Shown here piece after piece: positions 7,545 through 14,925 of a stretch of DNA of 15,823 nt. Position 1 is the stretch's first letter. Every line of letters begins with the position of its first letter. The stretch is from an uncultured delta proteobacterium (GTDB lineage Bacteria; RBG-13-61-14; DRUE01). The notes under the pieces were generated by a model that saw only the letters and a list, made by a program, of their open reading frames with translations, had not been told where the DNA came from and did no database searches. Location of the stretch: contig CAIUDS010000735.1 of the NCBI GenBank assembly GCA_903897985.1, positions 1 through 15,823 of the forward strand, given 5' to 3'. The translations under genes were made by a program, and so were the position numbers.

Positions 7545-8702
7545 ATGGGAAAGAGAAAATGGTATCTTGTGATGGGGATTGTTTTGTCTGCCTGGCTCGG
7601 GTCTACGGCACAAGCCCAAACGCCAAACGGGGGAACCAACTGGATGGACAAAATTACGCCCATCGCCGACTTCCGTTACCGGCACGAGGAAATTGACCAG
7701 GAGCTGGGAGACGACCTGGACGATTACTACCGGGTGCGGGACCGGATCCGGGCGCGGTTCGGGATGCAAGTCAGGCCGACGGATGATTGGAGTCTGACCT
7801 TCCGGCTGGCCAGCGGAGTGGGCGAGCCCAATTCGCGCAACCAGACCCTGGGCAGCGCGTGGGCGGGAAAGAGCATCTGGTTGGACCAGGCTTACATGGA
7901 TTATCATCCGCAAGCGCTGAAGGGGATGTCGTTCCGGGGCGGGATCATGGCGAACCCGCTGTTCATCCCGGGCAAAAACCAATTGGTTTGGGACCACGAT
8001 GTGAACCCGGAAGGGCTGTCCCTGAGCTATGCCCCGGACCTAGGCAACTTCGTCCCGTTCGTCACCGGTTTCGGCTACTGGGTCATGGAGCGCGAGACCA
8101 CTGCGAATGACGGGATCCTTTATGGCGGCCAGGCCGGAATCAAGGTCAAATCCGATGACGGCAGTGTTTATTTCACAGGCGCCGGCGCCTATTACGATTG
8201 GACCAACACCCAAGACAATCTGCCGTATTATGCCTCAGCCGGAAATTCCCTAGATGCCGCAGGCAATTACCTGAACGCCTACGAAATCGCCGAGGGGTCA
8301 GCCGAATTCGGATTTATGGCCGGCAAAATCCCGATCACGCTTTTCGGGGACTATGCGGTCAACAATGGGATCAGCGACAAAGACCAGAACGATGACGACA
8401 ATGTCGGCTGGCTGGGCGGGATCGCCATCGGCAAGGCCCAGAAACAGTTCACCTGGTCGCTCGGATACCAGTACCGCGAATTGCAAAAAGACGCGGTGAT
8501 CGGCGAGTTCTGCGACTCCGATTTCGGCGGCGGCGGGACGGACAACAAAGGAAACATCTACACCGCCAATTTCGCGGTCTTTAACAATGTCGTGCTCGGA
8601 TTCACCTGGTATGACAACACCAAGTACATTTCACCAGACGACCCCGAGCCCAACAACTTGAATTATGACCGCTATCAGCTGGACCTGATCATTTGGCTCT
8701 GA
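7545..8702 (+). CDS. Putative outer-membrane porin, likely phosphate-starvation induced
   Basis: A 385-residue exported protein. Its signal peptide (MGKRKWYLVMGIVLSAWLGSTAQA, cleavage after AQA) is followed by a body of alternating polar/hydrophobic strands rich in Tyr, Trp, Gly and Asp, with repeated amphipathic patterns such as FRYRHEE, LTFRLASGVG, SLSYAPDLG, VYFTGAGAYYDW, TWSLGYQYREL, NYDRYQLDLIIWL. This is the build of the 'putative porin' beta-barrel group, roughly 16 strands. The last residue is Leu rather than the usual Phe, but the terminal strand is otherwise typical. AAAGGAGG (7528-7534) lies ten bases before the ATG. It sits between phoR and pstS and has Pho-box-like repeats upstream, so I infer a phosphate-uptake porin, a functional analogue of PhoE or OprP/OprO. 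Substrate selectivity is not shown by sequence, and no homology search was possible. Confidence 0.75.
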   Translation: MGKRKWYLVMGIVLSAWLGSTAQAQTPNGGTNWMDKITPIADFRYRHEEIDQELGDDLDDYYRVRDRIRARFGMQVRPTDDWSLTFRLASGVGEPNSRNQTLGSAWAGKSIWLDQAYMDYHPQALKGMSFRGGIMANPLFIPGKNQLVWDHDVNPEGLSLSYAPDLGNFVPFVTGFGYWVMERETTANDGILYGGQAGIKVKSDDGSVYFTGAGAYYDWTNTQDNLPYYASAGNSLDAAGNYLNAYEIAEGSAEFGFMAGKIPITLFGDYAVNNGISDKDQNDDDNVGWLGGIAIGKAQKQFTWSLGYQYRELQKDAVIGEFCDSDFGGGGTDNKGNIYTANFAVFNNVVLGFTWYDNTKYISPDDPEPNNLNYDRYQLDLIIWL

Positions 8703-8721
8703 TTGGGCCGGGGAAAACGGA

Positions 8722-8776
8722 TTTAACCTGAGATTAATGGGATGTTAACCAAATCCTAACAATGGGTATCTAAATT
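8722..8776 (+). promoter_or_regulatory. Pho-box array and promoter of the pst operon
   Basis: Four 7-base units, TTTAACC (8722), ATTAATG (8733), GTTAACC (8744) and CCTAACA (8755), are each separated by exactly four bases, giving a strict 11-base period. This is the known geometry of PhoB/PhoP binding sites (7-bp direct repeats, 4-bp linkers). Downstream, TATCTA (8767) or TAAATT (8771-8776) could be the -10 box. The -35 would be provided by the last unit, as in activator-dependent pho promoters. Transcription start is expected near 8778-8783, just at the hairpin that follows. Confidence 0.75.
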
Positions 8777-8780
8777 AAAG

Positions 8781-8810
8781 CAGGCGAGAGCGGGATACCT
8801 GCTCCGCCTG
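8781..8810 (+). promoter_or_regulatory. 5'-end hairpin of the pst mRNA
   Basis: CAGGCG-A-GAGCGGG pairs with CCTGCTC-CGCCTG around an ATA loop: 13 base pairs with one bulged A and one G-U. The stem starts at about the predicted transcription start and ends four bases before the ribosome-binding site AAGGAG (8815-8820). No T-run follows, so it is not a terminator. It could protect the 5' end or limit access to the ribosome-binding site. Confidence 0.55.
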
Positions 8811-8829
8811 CGCCAAGGAGAAAACGGAA

Positions 8830-9885
8830 ATGAAAAACATGACGACCAAGATTTTAGGGATGGGAGCGGTTTTCTGCGCCATGGTTTTATCGAACCAGGT
8901 GCTGCCGGCGGGTCCGGCCACGCTCAACGGCGCCGGGGCGACTTTCCCGTATCCGCTCTATTCGCAATGGGCGTATCAATACAACCAGTTGACCGGGATT
9001 AAACTCAATTACCAGTCCATCGGCTCGGGCGGGGGCATCGCCCAGATCAAGGCCAGGACCGTTGACTTCGGGGCCTCGGACGCGCCGCTCAAGCCGGAGG
9101 AACTCAAGGCCGCGGGACTGACCCAATTCCCCATGATCATCGGAGGGGTGGTACCAGTCATCAACCTAAAGGATGTCAAACCAGGACAGCTACGGCTGTC
9201 CGGGCCGCTGCTGGCGGACATATTCCTGGGCAAGGTCGCCAAGTGGAATGACCCGGAGATCACGAAACTCAATCCGGGCGTAAAACTTCCGGACACCGCC
9301 ATCACCGTGGTCCACCGCGCCGACGGCTCCGGCACCACCTGGATTTTCACCAACTACCTGGACAAGGTCTCGCCGGAATGGCACAGCAAGGTCGGCACGG
9401 ACAAGGCCGTGGCCTGGCCCGCGGGCGTGGGCGGCAAGGGCAATGAAGGCGTGGCCGCGTATGTCCAGCAAATCGGCGGCGCCATCGGATATGTGGAATT
9501 CGCCTATGCGGAGGAAAACCAAATCGCCTATGTCCAGCTCCAAAACCAGGCCCAAAAATTCGTCATGCCCACGATCGAGGCTTTCCAGGCCGCGGCCGCG
9601 AACGCGGACTGGGAAAAAGCCCCGGGCTATTACCTGGTCCTGACCGACCAGCCCGGCGAAAAAACCTGGGCCATCAGCGGCGCGTCCTTCATCCTCGTCT
9701 ATAAGGACCAGGCGAACCCGGACCAGGCCAAGGAAATGCTCAAGTTCTTTGACTGGTGTTACCAGCATGGAGCGGACACGGCCAAGAAGCTCAATTATGT
9801 TCCGATCCCGCAGAAGGTTTATGAGCTGGTGGAAAAAACCTGGACCAATGAGGTGAAATCATCGGACAAGCCTCTTTGGCCATAA
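8830..9885 (+). CDS. pstS: Periplasmic phosphate-binding protein PstS
   Basis: A 351-residue substrate-binding protein of the high-affinity phosphate ABC transporter. It has an N-terminal hydrophobic export signal (MTTKILGMGAVFCAMVLSNQVLPA) with likely type I cleavage near LPA. No convincing lipobox precedes the Cys in VFCAM, so it is a soluble periplasmic form. The mature part has the diagnostic phosphate-contact segments LNGAGATFPYPLY, QSIGSGGGIAQI, VDFGASDAPL and RADGSGTTWIFTNYL. Start ATG 8830 has AAGGAG nine bases upstream. It is first gene of pstSCAB-phoU, preceded by the Pho-box array and 5' hairpin and separated from pstC by a strong hairpin. That fits higher expression of the binding protein than of the permease. 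Confidence 0.95.
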   Translation: MKNMTTKILGMGAVFCAMVLSNQVLPAGPATLNGAGATFPYPLYSQWAYQYNQLTGIKLNYQSIGSGGGIAQIKARTVDFGASDAPLKPEELKAAGLTQFPMIIGGVVPVINLKDVKPGQLRLSGPLLADIFLGKVAKWNDPEITKLNPGVKLPDTAITVVHRADGSGTTWIFTNYLDKVSPEWHSKVGTDKAVAWPAGVGGKGNEGVAAYVQQIGGAIGYVEFAYAEENQIAYVQLQNQAQKFVMPTIEAFQAAAANADWEKAPGYYLVLTDQPGEKTWAISGASFILVYKDQANPDQAKEMLKFFDWCYQHGADTAKKLNYVPIPQKVYELVEKTWTNEVKSSDKPLWP

Positions 9886-9919
9886 GCTAGATACATTTCT
9901 CTCTCCTTCAAAGCGTTTT

Positions 9920-9959
9920 GCCCTTGGGGGGCGGAGACGAAAGTCTCCGCCCCGAGGGC
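9920..9959 (+). promoter_or_regulatory. Strong intercistronic hairpin between pstS and pstC
   Basis: GCCCTTGGGGGGCGGAGAC (9920-9938) pairs with GTCTCCGCCCCGAGGGC (9943-9959) around a GAAA loop: about 17 pairs with two extra G on the left arm. Only TTT follows, so full Rho-independent termination is doubtful. Partial termination or 3'-end protection of a pstS-only transcript is more likely. It lies 11 bases before the pstC ATG. Confidence 0.7.
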
Positions 9960-9970
9960 TTTGACAAAGC

Positions 9971-10903
9971 ATGGAAAGGAAGCAAGCCAACCATAACCGG
10001 GCCGATGCCGTCTTCCGGCTGGCCACGGGCTTGTGCGCGAGCATGGTGTTCGTGATCATGCTCGGGATTCTGTTCGAGCTATATAGGAATTCGCGGCTCT
10101 CGATCGGCCAGTTTGGCTTCCGGTTCCTCCTGTCCAGCGCCTGGAACCCGGTGACCGATGATTTCGGCGCGCTGAGCAGCATTTTCGGAACCCTGGTCTC
10201 GACCCTGATCGCCATGGTGCTGGCCGTGCCCTTGAGTCTGGTGATCGCGCTGTTCCTGGTCGAACTGGCCCCGCCCGCGCTGAGCCGGCCGGTCGGGTAT
10301 GCCATCGAACTCCTGGCCGCGATCCCCAGCATCATCTACGGCATGTGGGGACTGTTCGTGTTCGCGCCGTTCATGAGCGGATATGTCCAGCCCGCGCTCT
10401 CAGACTCGTTCGGGTTCCTGCCCCTGTTCTCCGGACCGCCCATGGGCATCGGCATGCTCTCCGCCGGCATCATCCTGGCCCTGATGATCCTGCCCTACAT
10501 CAGCGCGGTGATGCGCGAGGTTTTCTCGATGGTCCCGGCCGTGGTCAAGGAATCAGCCTTCGGCATGGGCGCCACCACCTGGGAGGTCACCTACAAGGTC
10601 ACCGTCCGCTACGGCCTGCGCGGACTCCTGGGGGCCTCGTTCCTCGGACTCGGCCGCGCCATCGGCGAGACCATGGCCGTCACCTTCGTGATCGGAAACG
10701 ACCACCGGCTCGGCCTGTCCCTGTTCAGCCCCGGCAACACCATCGCCTCCACCCTGGCCAACGAGTTCGCCGAGGCCTCGGCCCCGATCTATCTAAGTTC
10801 GCTCATGGAACTCGGTTTGATCCTGTTCCTCATCACCTTCCTGATCCAGATGCTCGCCCAGGTCTGGCTCCACCGGCTGCAAAAAGGCACGGGCAGGGCA
10901 TGA
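9971..10903 (+). CDS. pstC: Phosphate ABC transporter permease PstC
   Basis: A 310-residue inner-membrane permease with six to seven hydrophobic helices (first at ~residues 18-38). It contains the family stretch GTLVSTLIAMVLAVPLSL, the periplasmic/TM motif ELLAAIPSIIYGMWGLFVFAP and the cytoplasmic EAA loop KESAFGMGATTWEVTYKV that contacts the ATPase, followed by GLGRAIGETMAV. It pairs with PstA to form the channel. No clear ribosome-binding site precedes ATG 9971 (upstream is the base of the hairpin), so initiation may be weak or depend on readthrough from pstS; ATG 10004 is a possible alternative. The stop overlaps the pstA start by four bases (ATGA). Confidence 0.93.
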   Translation: MERKQANHNRADAVFRLATGLCASMVFVIMLGILFELYRNSRLSIGQFGFRFLLSSAWNPVTDDFGALSSIFGTLVSTLIAMVLAVPLSLVIALFLVELAPPALSRPVGYAIELLAAIPSIIYGMWGLFVFAPFMSGYVQPALSDSFGFLPLFSGPPMGIGMLSAGIILALMILPYISAVMREVFSMVPAVVKESAFGMGATTWEVTYKVTVRYGLRGLLGASFLGLGRAIGETMAVTFVIGNDHRLGLSLFSPGNTIASTLANEFAEASAPIYLSSLMELGLILFLITFLIQMLAQVWLHRLQKGTGRA

Positions 10904-11745
10904 ACAAGCGTTCCAAACTCGCCCGCGCAATGACCGACCTGGCCATGCGCCTGGTTTCCAGCCTGGCGGCCCTGGTCGGCATCCTGGCCCTGTCCTGGAT
11001 CATTTACGAAGTTTTGGACCGGGGCGCCGGGGCCATGTCGCTCGCGTTCTTCACCCGGCTGCCCACCCCGCCCGGGATCGGCGGCGGCGGCGTGGCCAAC
11101 GCCCTGGTCGGCACCCTGGCCATGGTCTTGCTCGGCGGCGTGATCGGGGTCCCGATCGGAATGTTCGCCGGGGTCTATCTGGCCGAGTTCGGGCAAAAGA
11201 CCCGCTTCGGCGATTATGTCCGGTTCGCCACCAATGTGATGATGGGCATCCCCTCGATCATCGTGGGCCTGTTCGTTTATACCCTGCTGGTGGTGTCATT
11301 GGGACATTTTTCCGGGTTCGCCGGCGCGGTCTCGCTCGCCATCATCATGATCCCGATCGTGGCGCGGACCACGGAGGACATGCTGCTCCTGGTGCCCAAT
11401 CCGCTCCGCGAATCCGCGCTGGCCCTGGGCGCCCCGCGCTGGAAGGTGATCGTGGAAATTCTGTTCCGCGCGGCCAAGGCCGGGCTGATCACCGGGGTGA
11501 TCCTGGCCATCGCCCGGGTGAGCGGGGAGACCGCACCCCTGCTCTTCACCGCGCTCAACAGCCCGTTCTGGATGAAATCGCTCGGCCAGCCGACCGCCAA
11601 CCTCACCGTCACCATCTTCAACTACGCCATGTCCCCGTACCGCGACTGGCAAAAGACCGCCTGGGGGGCTTCCCTCATCATCATGGCCGCGGTGCTGTTC
11701 CTCAATATCGTCACCCGGCTCACGCTCCGGGAGGCCAGGAAATGA
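10900..11745 (+). CDS. pstA: Phosphate ABC transporter permease PstA
   Basis: A 281-residue permease with six hydrophobic helices. Hallmarks are GGGVANALVGTLAMVLLGGVIGVPIG, the GIPSIIVGLFVY motif, the EAA loop RESALALGAPRWKVIVEILF, IARVSGETAPLLFTA and a C-terminal helix ending in LREARK. The frame stays open upstream through pstC for 185 codons, but that part is a high-G+C shadow. The real start is the ATG at 10900, in a 4-base ATGA overlap with the pstC stop, just before MNKRSKLARAMTDLAMRLV. It ends in another ATGA overlap with pstB, so pstC-pstA-pstB are translationally coupled. Confidence 0.94.
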   Translation: MNKRSKLARAMTDLAMRLVSSLAALVGILALSWIIYEVLDRGAGAMSLAFFTRLPTPPGIGGGGVANALVGTLAMVLLGGVIGVPIGMFAGVYLAEFGQKTRFGDYVRFATNVMMGIPSIIVGLFVYTLLVVSLGHFSGFAGAVSLAIIMIPIVARTTEDMLLLVPNPLRESALALGAPRWKVIVEILFRAAKAGLITGVILAIARVSGETAPLLFTALNSPFWMKSLGQPTANLTVTIFNYAMSPYRDWQKTAWGASLIIMAAVLFLNIVTRLTLREARK

Positions 11746-12584
11746 ACAAAACCGATTTCCCAAGCCTGCTCATCCCGCCCGAGCGGTTCGAGTCCCTCGG
11801 CAGAGAGGGCGCCGGGCCGGGACCCAAAAACCCGCCCCGGATCGTGGTGCGCAACCTGAATTTCTTCTACGGCCGGCACCAGGCCCTGTTCGACAATTCC
11901 CTCGAGATCGCCGCCAACCGGGTCACCGCGATCATCGGCCCGTCCGGCTGCGGCAAGTCCACCCATATCCGCGTGTATAACCGAATCTATGAAATCTACC
12001 GCGACCAGCGCGCCCAAGGCGAGGTGATCCTGGACCGGGAAAACATCCTCGCCCCGGGCGTGGACATCATCGAGCTGCGCCGCAAGATCGGCATGATCTT
12101 CCAGCGCCCCACCACTTTCCCCATGAGCGTGTTCGAGAATGTGGCTTACGGGCTGCGGCTGCATTACCGGCTGAACCAGGGCGAGGTCTTTGATCGGGTG
12201 GAGGACGCGCTCAAACGGGCGGTCTTGTGGGACGAGGTGAAGGACAAGCTGGAGGATTCGGCCACCGCGCTTTCGGGCGGACAGCAGCAACGGCTGTGCA
12301 TCGCCCGGGCGATCGCGGTGGAGCCGGAACTGCTCTTGATGGACGAGCCCACGAGCGCGATTGACCCGGTGGCGACCTCCAAGATCGAGGACCTGATCGA
12401 GAGCCTGAAACAGAATTACACCCTGGTGATCGTGACCCACAACATGCAGCAGGCCGCGCGGATTTCCGACTTCACCGCCTTCTTCTACGAGGGCCGGATT
12501 GTGGAATTCGGACCCACCCGGCGGATCTTCACCAAGCCCCTGGAAAAGCAGACCGAGGACTATATCACCGGCCGGTTCGGCTGA
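11742..12584 (+). CDS. pstB: Phosphate ABC transporter ATP-binding protein PstB
   Basis: A 280-residue cytoplasmic ATPase driving phosphate import. Walker A is GPSGCGKST (K72). The Q-loop MIFQRPTTFPMSVFENVAYGLRLH is typical for PstB. The signature is LSGGQQQRLCIARA, Walker B is LLLMDEPTSAIDP, and the H-loop is VIVTHNMQQAARISD. A PstB-like C-terminus (PTRRIFTKPLEKQTEDYITGRFG) completes the family pattern. After Walker A it reads THIRVYNRIYEIYRDQRAQG, where the common form is TFLRTLNRMND; all catalytic motifs are intact, so this is a subfamily difference. About 25 extra N-terminal residues precede the first strand. The start overlaps the pstA stop (ATGA). Confidence 0.95.
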   Translation: MNKTDFPSLLIPPERFESLGREGAGPGPKNPPRIVVRNLNFFYGRHQALFDNSLEIAANRVTAIIGPSGCGKSTHIRVYNRIYEIYRDQRAQGEVILDRENILAPGVDIIELRRKIGMIFQRPTTFPMSVFENVAYGLRLHYRLNQGEVFDRVEDALKRAVLWDEVKDKLEDSATALSGGQQQRLCIARAIAVEPELLLMDEPTSAIDPVATSKIEDLIESLKQNYTLVIVTHNMQQAARISDFTAFFYEGRIVEFGPTRRIFTKPLEKQTEDYITGRFG

Positions 12585-12594
12585 GGAGGATGAC

Positions 12595-13275
12595 ATGGCC
12601 AGAATCATGGAACGCGAAATCGAGAAATTGAAAAAGGCGATCCTGGAACTGGGCGCGATCGTGCAGGAGCGCGTGAACCAGGCGGTGAAGGCGATCCAGG
12701 ACCGCAACGCCAGGCTGGCGGAAAAGGTGATCGCGGGCGATCCGGAGATTGACCAGATGGAGGTGGACCTGGAGGAGGAATGCCTGAAAATCCTGGCGCT
12801 GCATCAGCCCGTGGCCATAGACCTCCGCTTCATCATCGCCGTGCTCAAGATCAATAACGACCTCGAACGAATCGGGGACCTGGCGGTGGACATCGCGGAA
12901 CGCGCCGCGTTTTTGGCCACCCAGAAAAAAATTGACACCCCGCTCGATTTTCCGGCCATGTGCGAAAAGACCCAACTCATGCTCAAGAAAAGCCTGGATT
13001 CCCTGGTCAACCTCGATGCCCGGACCGCCCTGGATGTTTGCGCCAGCGACGATGAGGTTGACGAAATGAACCGCCAGATGTACAAGAAAATCGAAGCGGG
13101 AATCCTCAAACACCCCGAGCAGATTGATTGCTATGTCCACATCCTGAGCGCCTCCCGCCACCTCGAGCGCATCGCCGACCACGCCACCAACATCGCGGAG
13201 GATGTCATTTACATGGTCACCGGAGACATCGTCCGCCACCGCGCGGAAAACTACAGCGCCGAGCTCGGCAAATAA
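12595..13275 (+). CDS. phoU: Phosphate signalling/transport regulator PhoU
   Basis: A 226-residue all-helical protein made of two similar three-helix repeats. Each repeat carries the metal-cluster motif ExxxD: NNDLERIGDLAVDIAE (E91, D95) and RHLERIADHATNIAED (E191, D195). PhoU links Pst transport status to PhoR, keeping the regulon off when phosphate is plentiful, and limits phosphate influx. The chosen ATG at 12595 has an ideal AGGAGG (12584-12589), five bases upstream and overlapping the end of pstB. The longer open frame back to 12499 lies wholly inside pstB and is discarded. It is last gene of the pst operon; the palindromic element just downstream may end or stabilise the transcript. Confidence 0.95.
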   Translation: MARIMEREIEKLKKAILELGAIVQERVNQAVKAIQDRNARLAEKVIAGDPEIDQMEVDLEEECLKILALHQPVAIDLRFIIAVLKINNDLERIGDLAVDIAERAAFLATQKKIDTPLDFPAMCEKTQLMLKKSLDSLVNLDARTALDVCASDDEVDEMNRQMYKKIEAGILKHPEQIDCYVHILSASRHLERIADHATNIAEDVIYMVTGDIVRHRAENYSAELGK

Positions 13276-13284
13276 AATCCGCCG

Positions 13285-13350
13285 TGGTGGGGTAGGCTTC
13301 CAGCCTGCCCTTCGTTTGAAAATGCCGGCAAGAGGCCTGCGCCCCCGGCA
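13285..13350 (+). repeat. REP-like palindromic intergenic element (two stems)
   Basis: The first stem is GGGTAGGCT-TCC-AGCCTGCCC (13290-13310), nine pairs with one G-U. The second is TGCCGG ... CCGGCA (13323-13350), six outer pairs around a G+C-rich loop containing AGGCCTGCG. The paired-stem layout with AGGCTTCCAGCCT resembles short dispersed palindromic elements found between genes in many copies in some bacterial genomes. Only one copy is in this window, so repeat status is inferred. It lies right after phoU and could act as the 3' border of the pst transcript; no T-run follows either stem. Confidence 0.45.
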
Positions 13351-13354
13351 ATGG

Positions 13355-13383
13355 TTGACAGAAAAAACAACTGAGTTAATAAT
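13355..13383 (+). promoter_or_regulatory. Sigma-70-type promoter of the GMC oxidoreductase-thiE pair
   Basis: A perfect TTGACA (13355-13360), a 17-base spacer and AATAAT (13378-13383, five of six). The predicted start is near 13390, giving a leader of about 14 bases that carries the ribosome-binding site AGAGGA (13391-13396), eight bases before the ATG. This makes the downstream pair a separate unit from the pst operon. No Pho-box repeats are seen here. Confidence 0.65.
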
Positions 13384-13404
13384 AGCCGTAAGAGGAACCA
13401 GAAC

Positions 13405-14925
13405 ATGGCGGGCGCGATTATAGAAGGAAAGACGATCAAGGGCACGGTCCGGGAAAGGTGCGATGTGTGTGTGATCGGCTCGGGAGCGGGCGGCGCGGTC
13501 ATCGCGAAAGAGCTGGCCTCGGCCGGCCTGAAGGTGATTGTGCTGGAAGAGGGCGGAAATTATTTCAGCAAGGATTATCCTCAGACCCCGATTGAATGCT
13601 TCATGAAGATGTACCGGAACCAGGGTATGGACACCACCATCGGCATTCCCACGGTGCTGGTGCCGACCGGCAGGTGCCTGGGCGGAACCACGGTGATAAA
13701 CATGGGGACCTGTTTTCGGCTGCCCGCGGCGACGCACAAAAAATGGGAAGAGCTGGGCGTGAAGGGCTGGTCGGCCAAAGACCTGGCGCCCTACTACGAC
13801 CAGGTGGAAGAGGTGATGAATGTCCGGCCGATTTCGCCGGAGGTGATGGGCAAAAACGGCGAGATCGTCGCCGAGGGCGCGAAAAGGCTCGGGCTGCATC
13901 CGATGCCGATTTTGCGCAATGTCAACGACCGGTGCAAGGGTTGTTGCACCTGCACCTGCGGCTGCCGGGAGGACGCCAAAGAGGCGATGACGCTGAATTA
14001 TATTCCGCGCGCGGTGGAGCTGGGCGCCAAGATTTACTGCGATGCCAAGGCCGAGGTCATCATCCACGACAAAGAGCGGGTTTTAGGCGTGCGCGGGTCG
14101 TTCCGCGACCGGGAGACCGGGATTTTCCGGCACCTGATTGAAATCTCGACCGACCTGGTGGTGGTGGCCGCGGGCGCCTTGAACACGCCGGTGCTTCTGC
14201 TCAAGAGCGACATCTGCAACAGCTCGGGCCAGGTGGGCAAGAACCTGAAGCTCCACCTGTGCGGGCGGGTGCTCGGGGTTTTCGACCAGTTCATTGACGG
14301 CCACCACGGCGTGGGCCAGAGCCTCTACATAGACGACTACGCGGACTTAGGGATCATGCTCGAACCGACCTTTACCGCGCCGGCCACGGAGTTCCCCGGC
14401 ATGCTCGGCTTCGGCAAGGAGCTCTGGGGACATTTGAAGGAATTCCGCAAGCTGGCCAGCATCGGCACCATGGTCAGCGACACCTCCACCGGCAAGGTCA
14501 CCGTGGGCGTGGACGGCGACCCCATGATGACCTACAACATCAACCAGCGCGACGCCGACGCGCTCAAAAAGGCCGCGCTCATTTCCGCCCGCATCCTGTT
14601 CGCGGCCGGCGCCAAAAAAGTCTTGACCACCACCAGTTGCTTCCCGGAAATCAATTCCTTGCTCGAGGTGGAAAAATATCAGGACCTTAAAGTTGATGCC
14701 AGCCAGTTCCTGCTCATGGCCTTCCATCCCATGGGAACCTGCCGCATGGGCGCCGAACCCAAAAAATCCGTGGTCAACCTTAACCTCGAATCCTGGGACC
14801 TCCAAAACCTTTTCATCGCCGATGCCAGCGTGTTCCCGAGTTCGCTGGGCGTGAATCCGCAGGAAACCATTTGGGCGTTTGCCACCCGTTGCGCGGAACA
14901 CATCATAAAAAATGCCCGGCCCTGA
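13405..14925 (+). CDS. GMC-family FAD-dependent oxidoreductase with cysteine cluster
   Basis: A 506-residue flavoprotein. The FAD dinucleotide motif is VIGSGAGGAVIAKELASAGLKVIVLEEG (glycines at 25-30). The GMC segment PTGRCLGGTTVINMG follows. The C-terminal active-site block is FHPMGTCRMG (H441) plus GVNPQET (N484), the His/Asn pair of the glucose-methanol-choline oxidoreductase family. Between them lies RCKGCCTCTCGCREDAK with six cysteines at 177, 180, 181, 183, 185 and 187; related bacterial members usually have about four in this place. No export signal, so it is probably cytoplasmic or peripheral to the membrane. The substrate (an alcohol, sugar or sterol-like hydroxyl) cannot be told. 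The 3' end overlaps thiE by 14 bases. The start is supported by AGAGGA eight bases upstream. Confidence 0.85.
   Translation: MAGAIIEGKTIKGTVRERCDVCVIGSGAGGAVIAKELASAGLKVIVLEEGGNYFSKDYPQTPIECFMKMYRNQGMDTTIGIPTVLVPTGRCLGGTTVINMGTCFRLPAATHKKWEELGVKGWSAKDLAPYYDQVEEVMNVRPISPEVMGKNGEIVAEGAKRLGLHPMPILRNVNDRCKGCCTCTCGCREDAKEAMTLNYIPRAVELGAKIYCDAKAEVIIHDKERVLGVRGSFRDRETGIFRHLIEISTDLVVVAAGALNTPVLLLKSDICNSSGQVGKNLKLHLCGRVLGVFDQFIDGHHGVGQSLYIDDYADLGIMLEPTFTAPATEFPGMLGFGKELWGHLKEFRKLASIGTMVSDTSTGKVTVGVDGDPMMTYNINQRDADALKKAALISARILFAAGAKKVLTTTSCFPEINSLLEVEKYQDLKVDASQFLLMAFHPMGTCRMGAEPKKSVVNLNLESWDLQNLFIADASVFPSSLGVNPQETIWAFATRCAEHIIKNARP

Noticed and set aside
7508..7696. Small 62-codon frame starting in the porin leader
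   Set aside because: It overlaps the porin in another frame, lacks its own ribosome-binding site and begins with a Lys-rich run from the A-rich leader.
9961..9966. TTGACA just before pstC as a -35 box
   Set aside because: No -10 box at a suitable distance, and transcription would start inside pstC after its ATG.
10345..10899. A 185-codon in-frame extension upstream of the pstA start
   Set aside because: It lies wholly inside pstC in another frame and reads as Arg/His/Pro-rich low-complexity sequence, a high-G+C shadow. The ATGA overlap at 10900 gives a proper PstA start.
12001..12060. PstB segment after Walker A that differs from the common form as possible inactivation
   Set aside because: All catalytic motifs (Walker A, Q-loop, signature, Walker B, H-loop) are intact, so it is ordinary subfamily variation.
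12499..12594. N-terminal extension of phoU
   Set aside because: Inside pstB; an ideal AGGAGG five bases before ATG 12595 and the usual PhoU length decide the start.
12565..14067. A 500-codon open frame on the minus strand across phoU and the oxidoreductase
   Set aside because: It is antisense to two well-recognised genes and the promoter between them. The translation is His/Arg/Gln-rich without domains.
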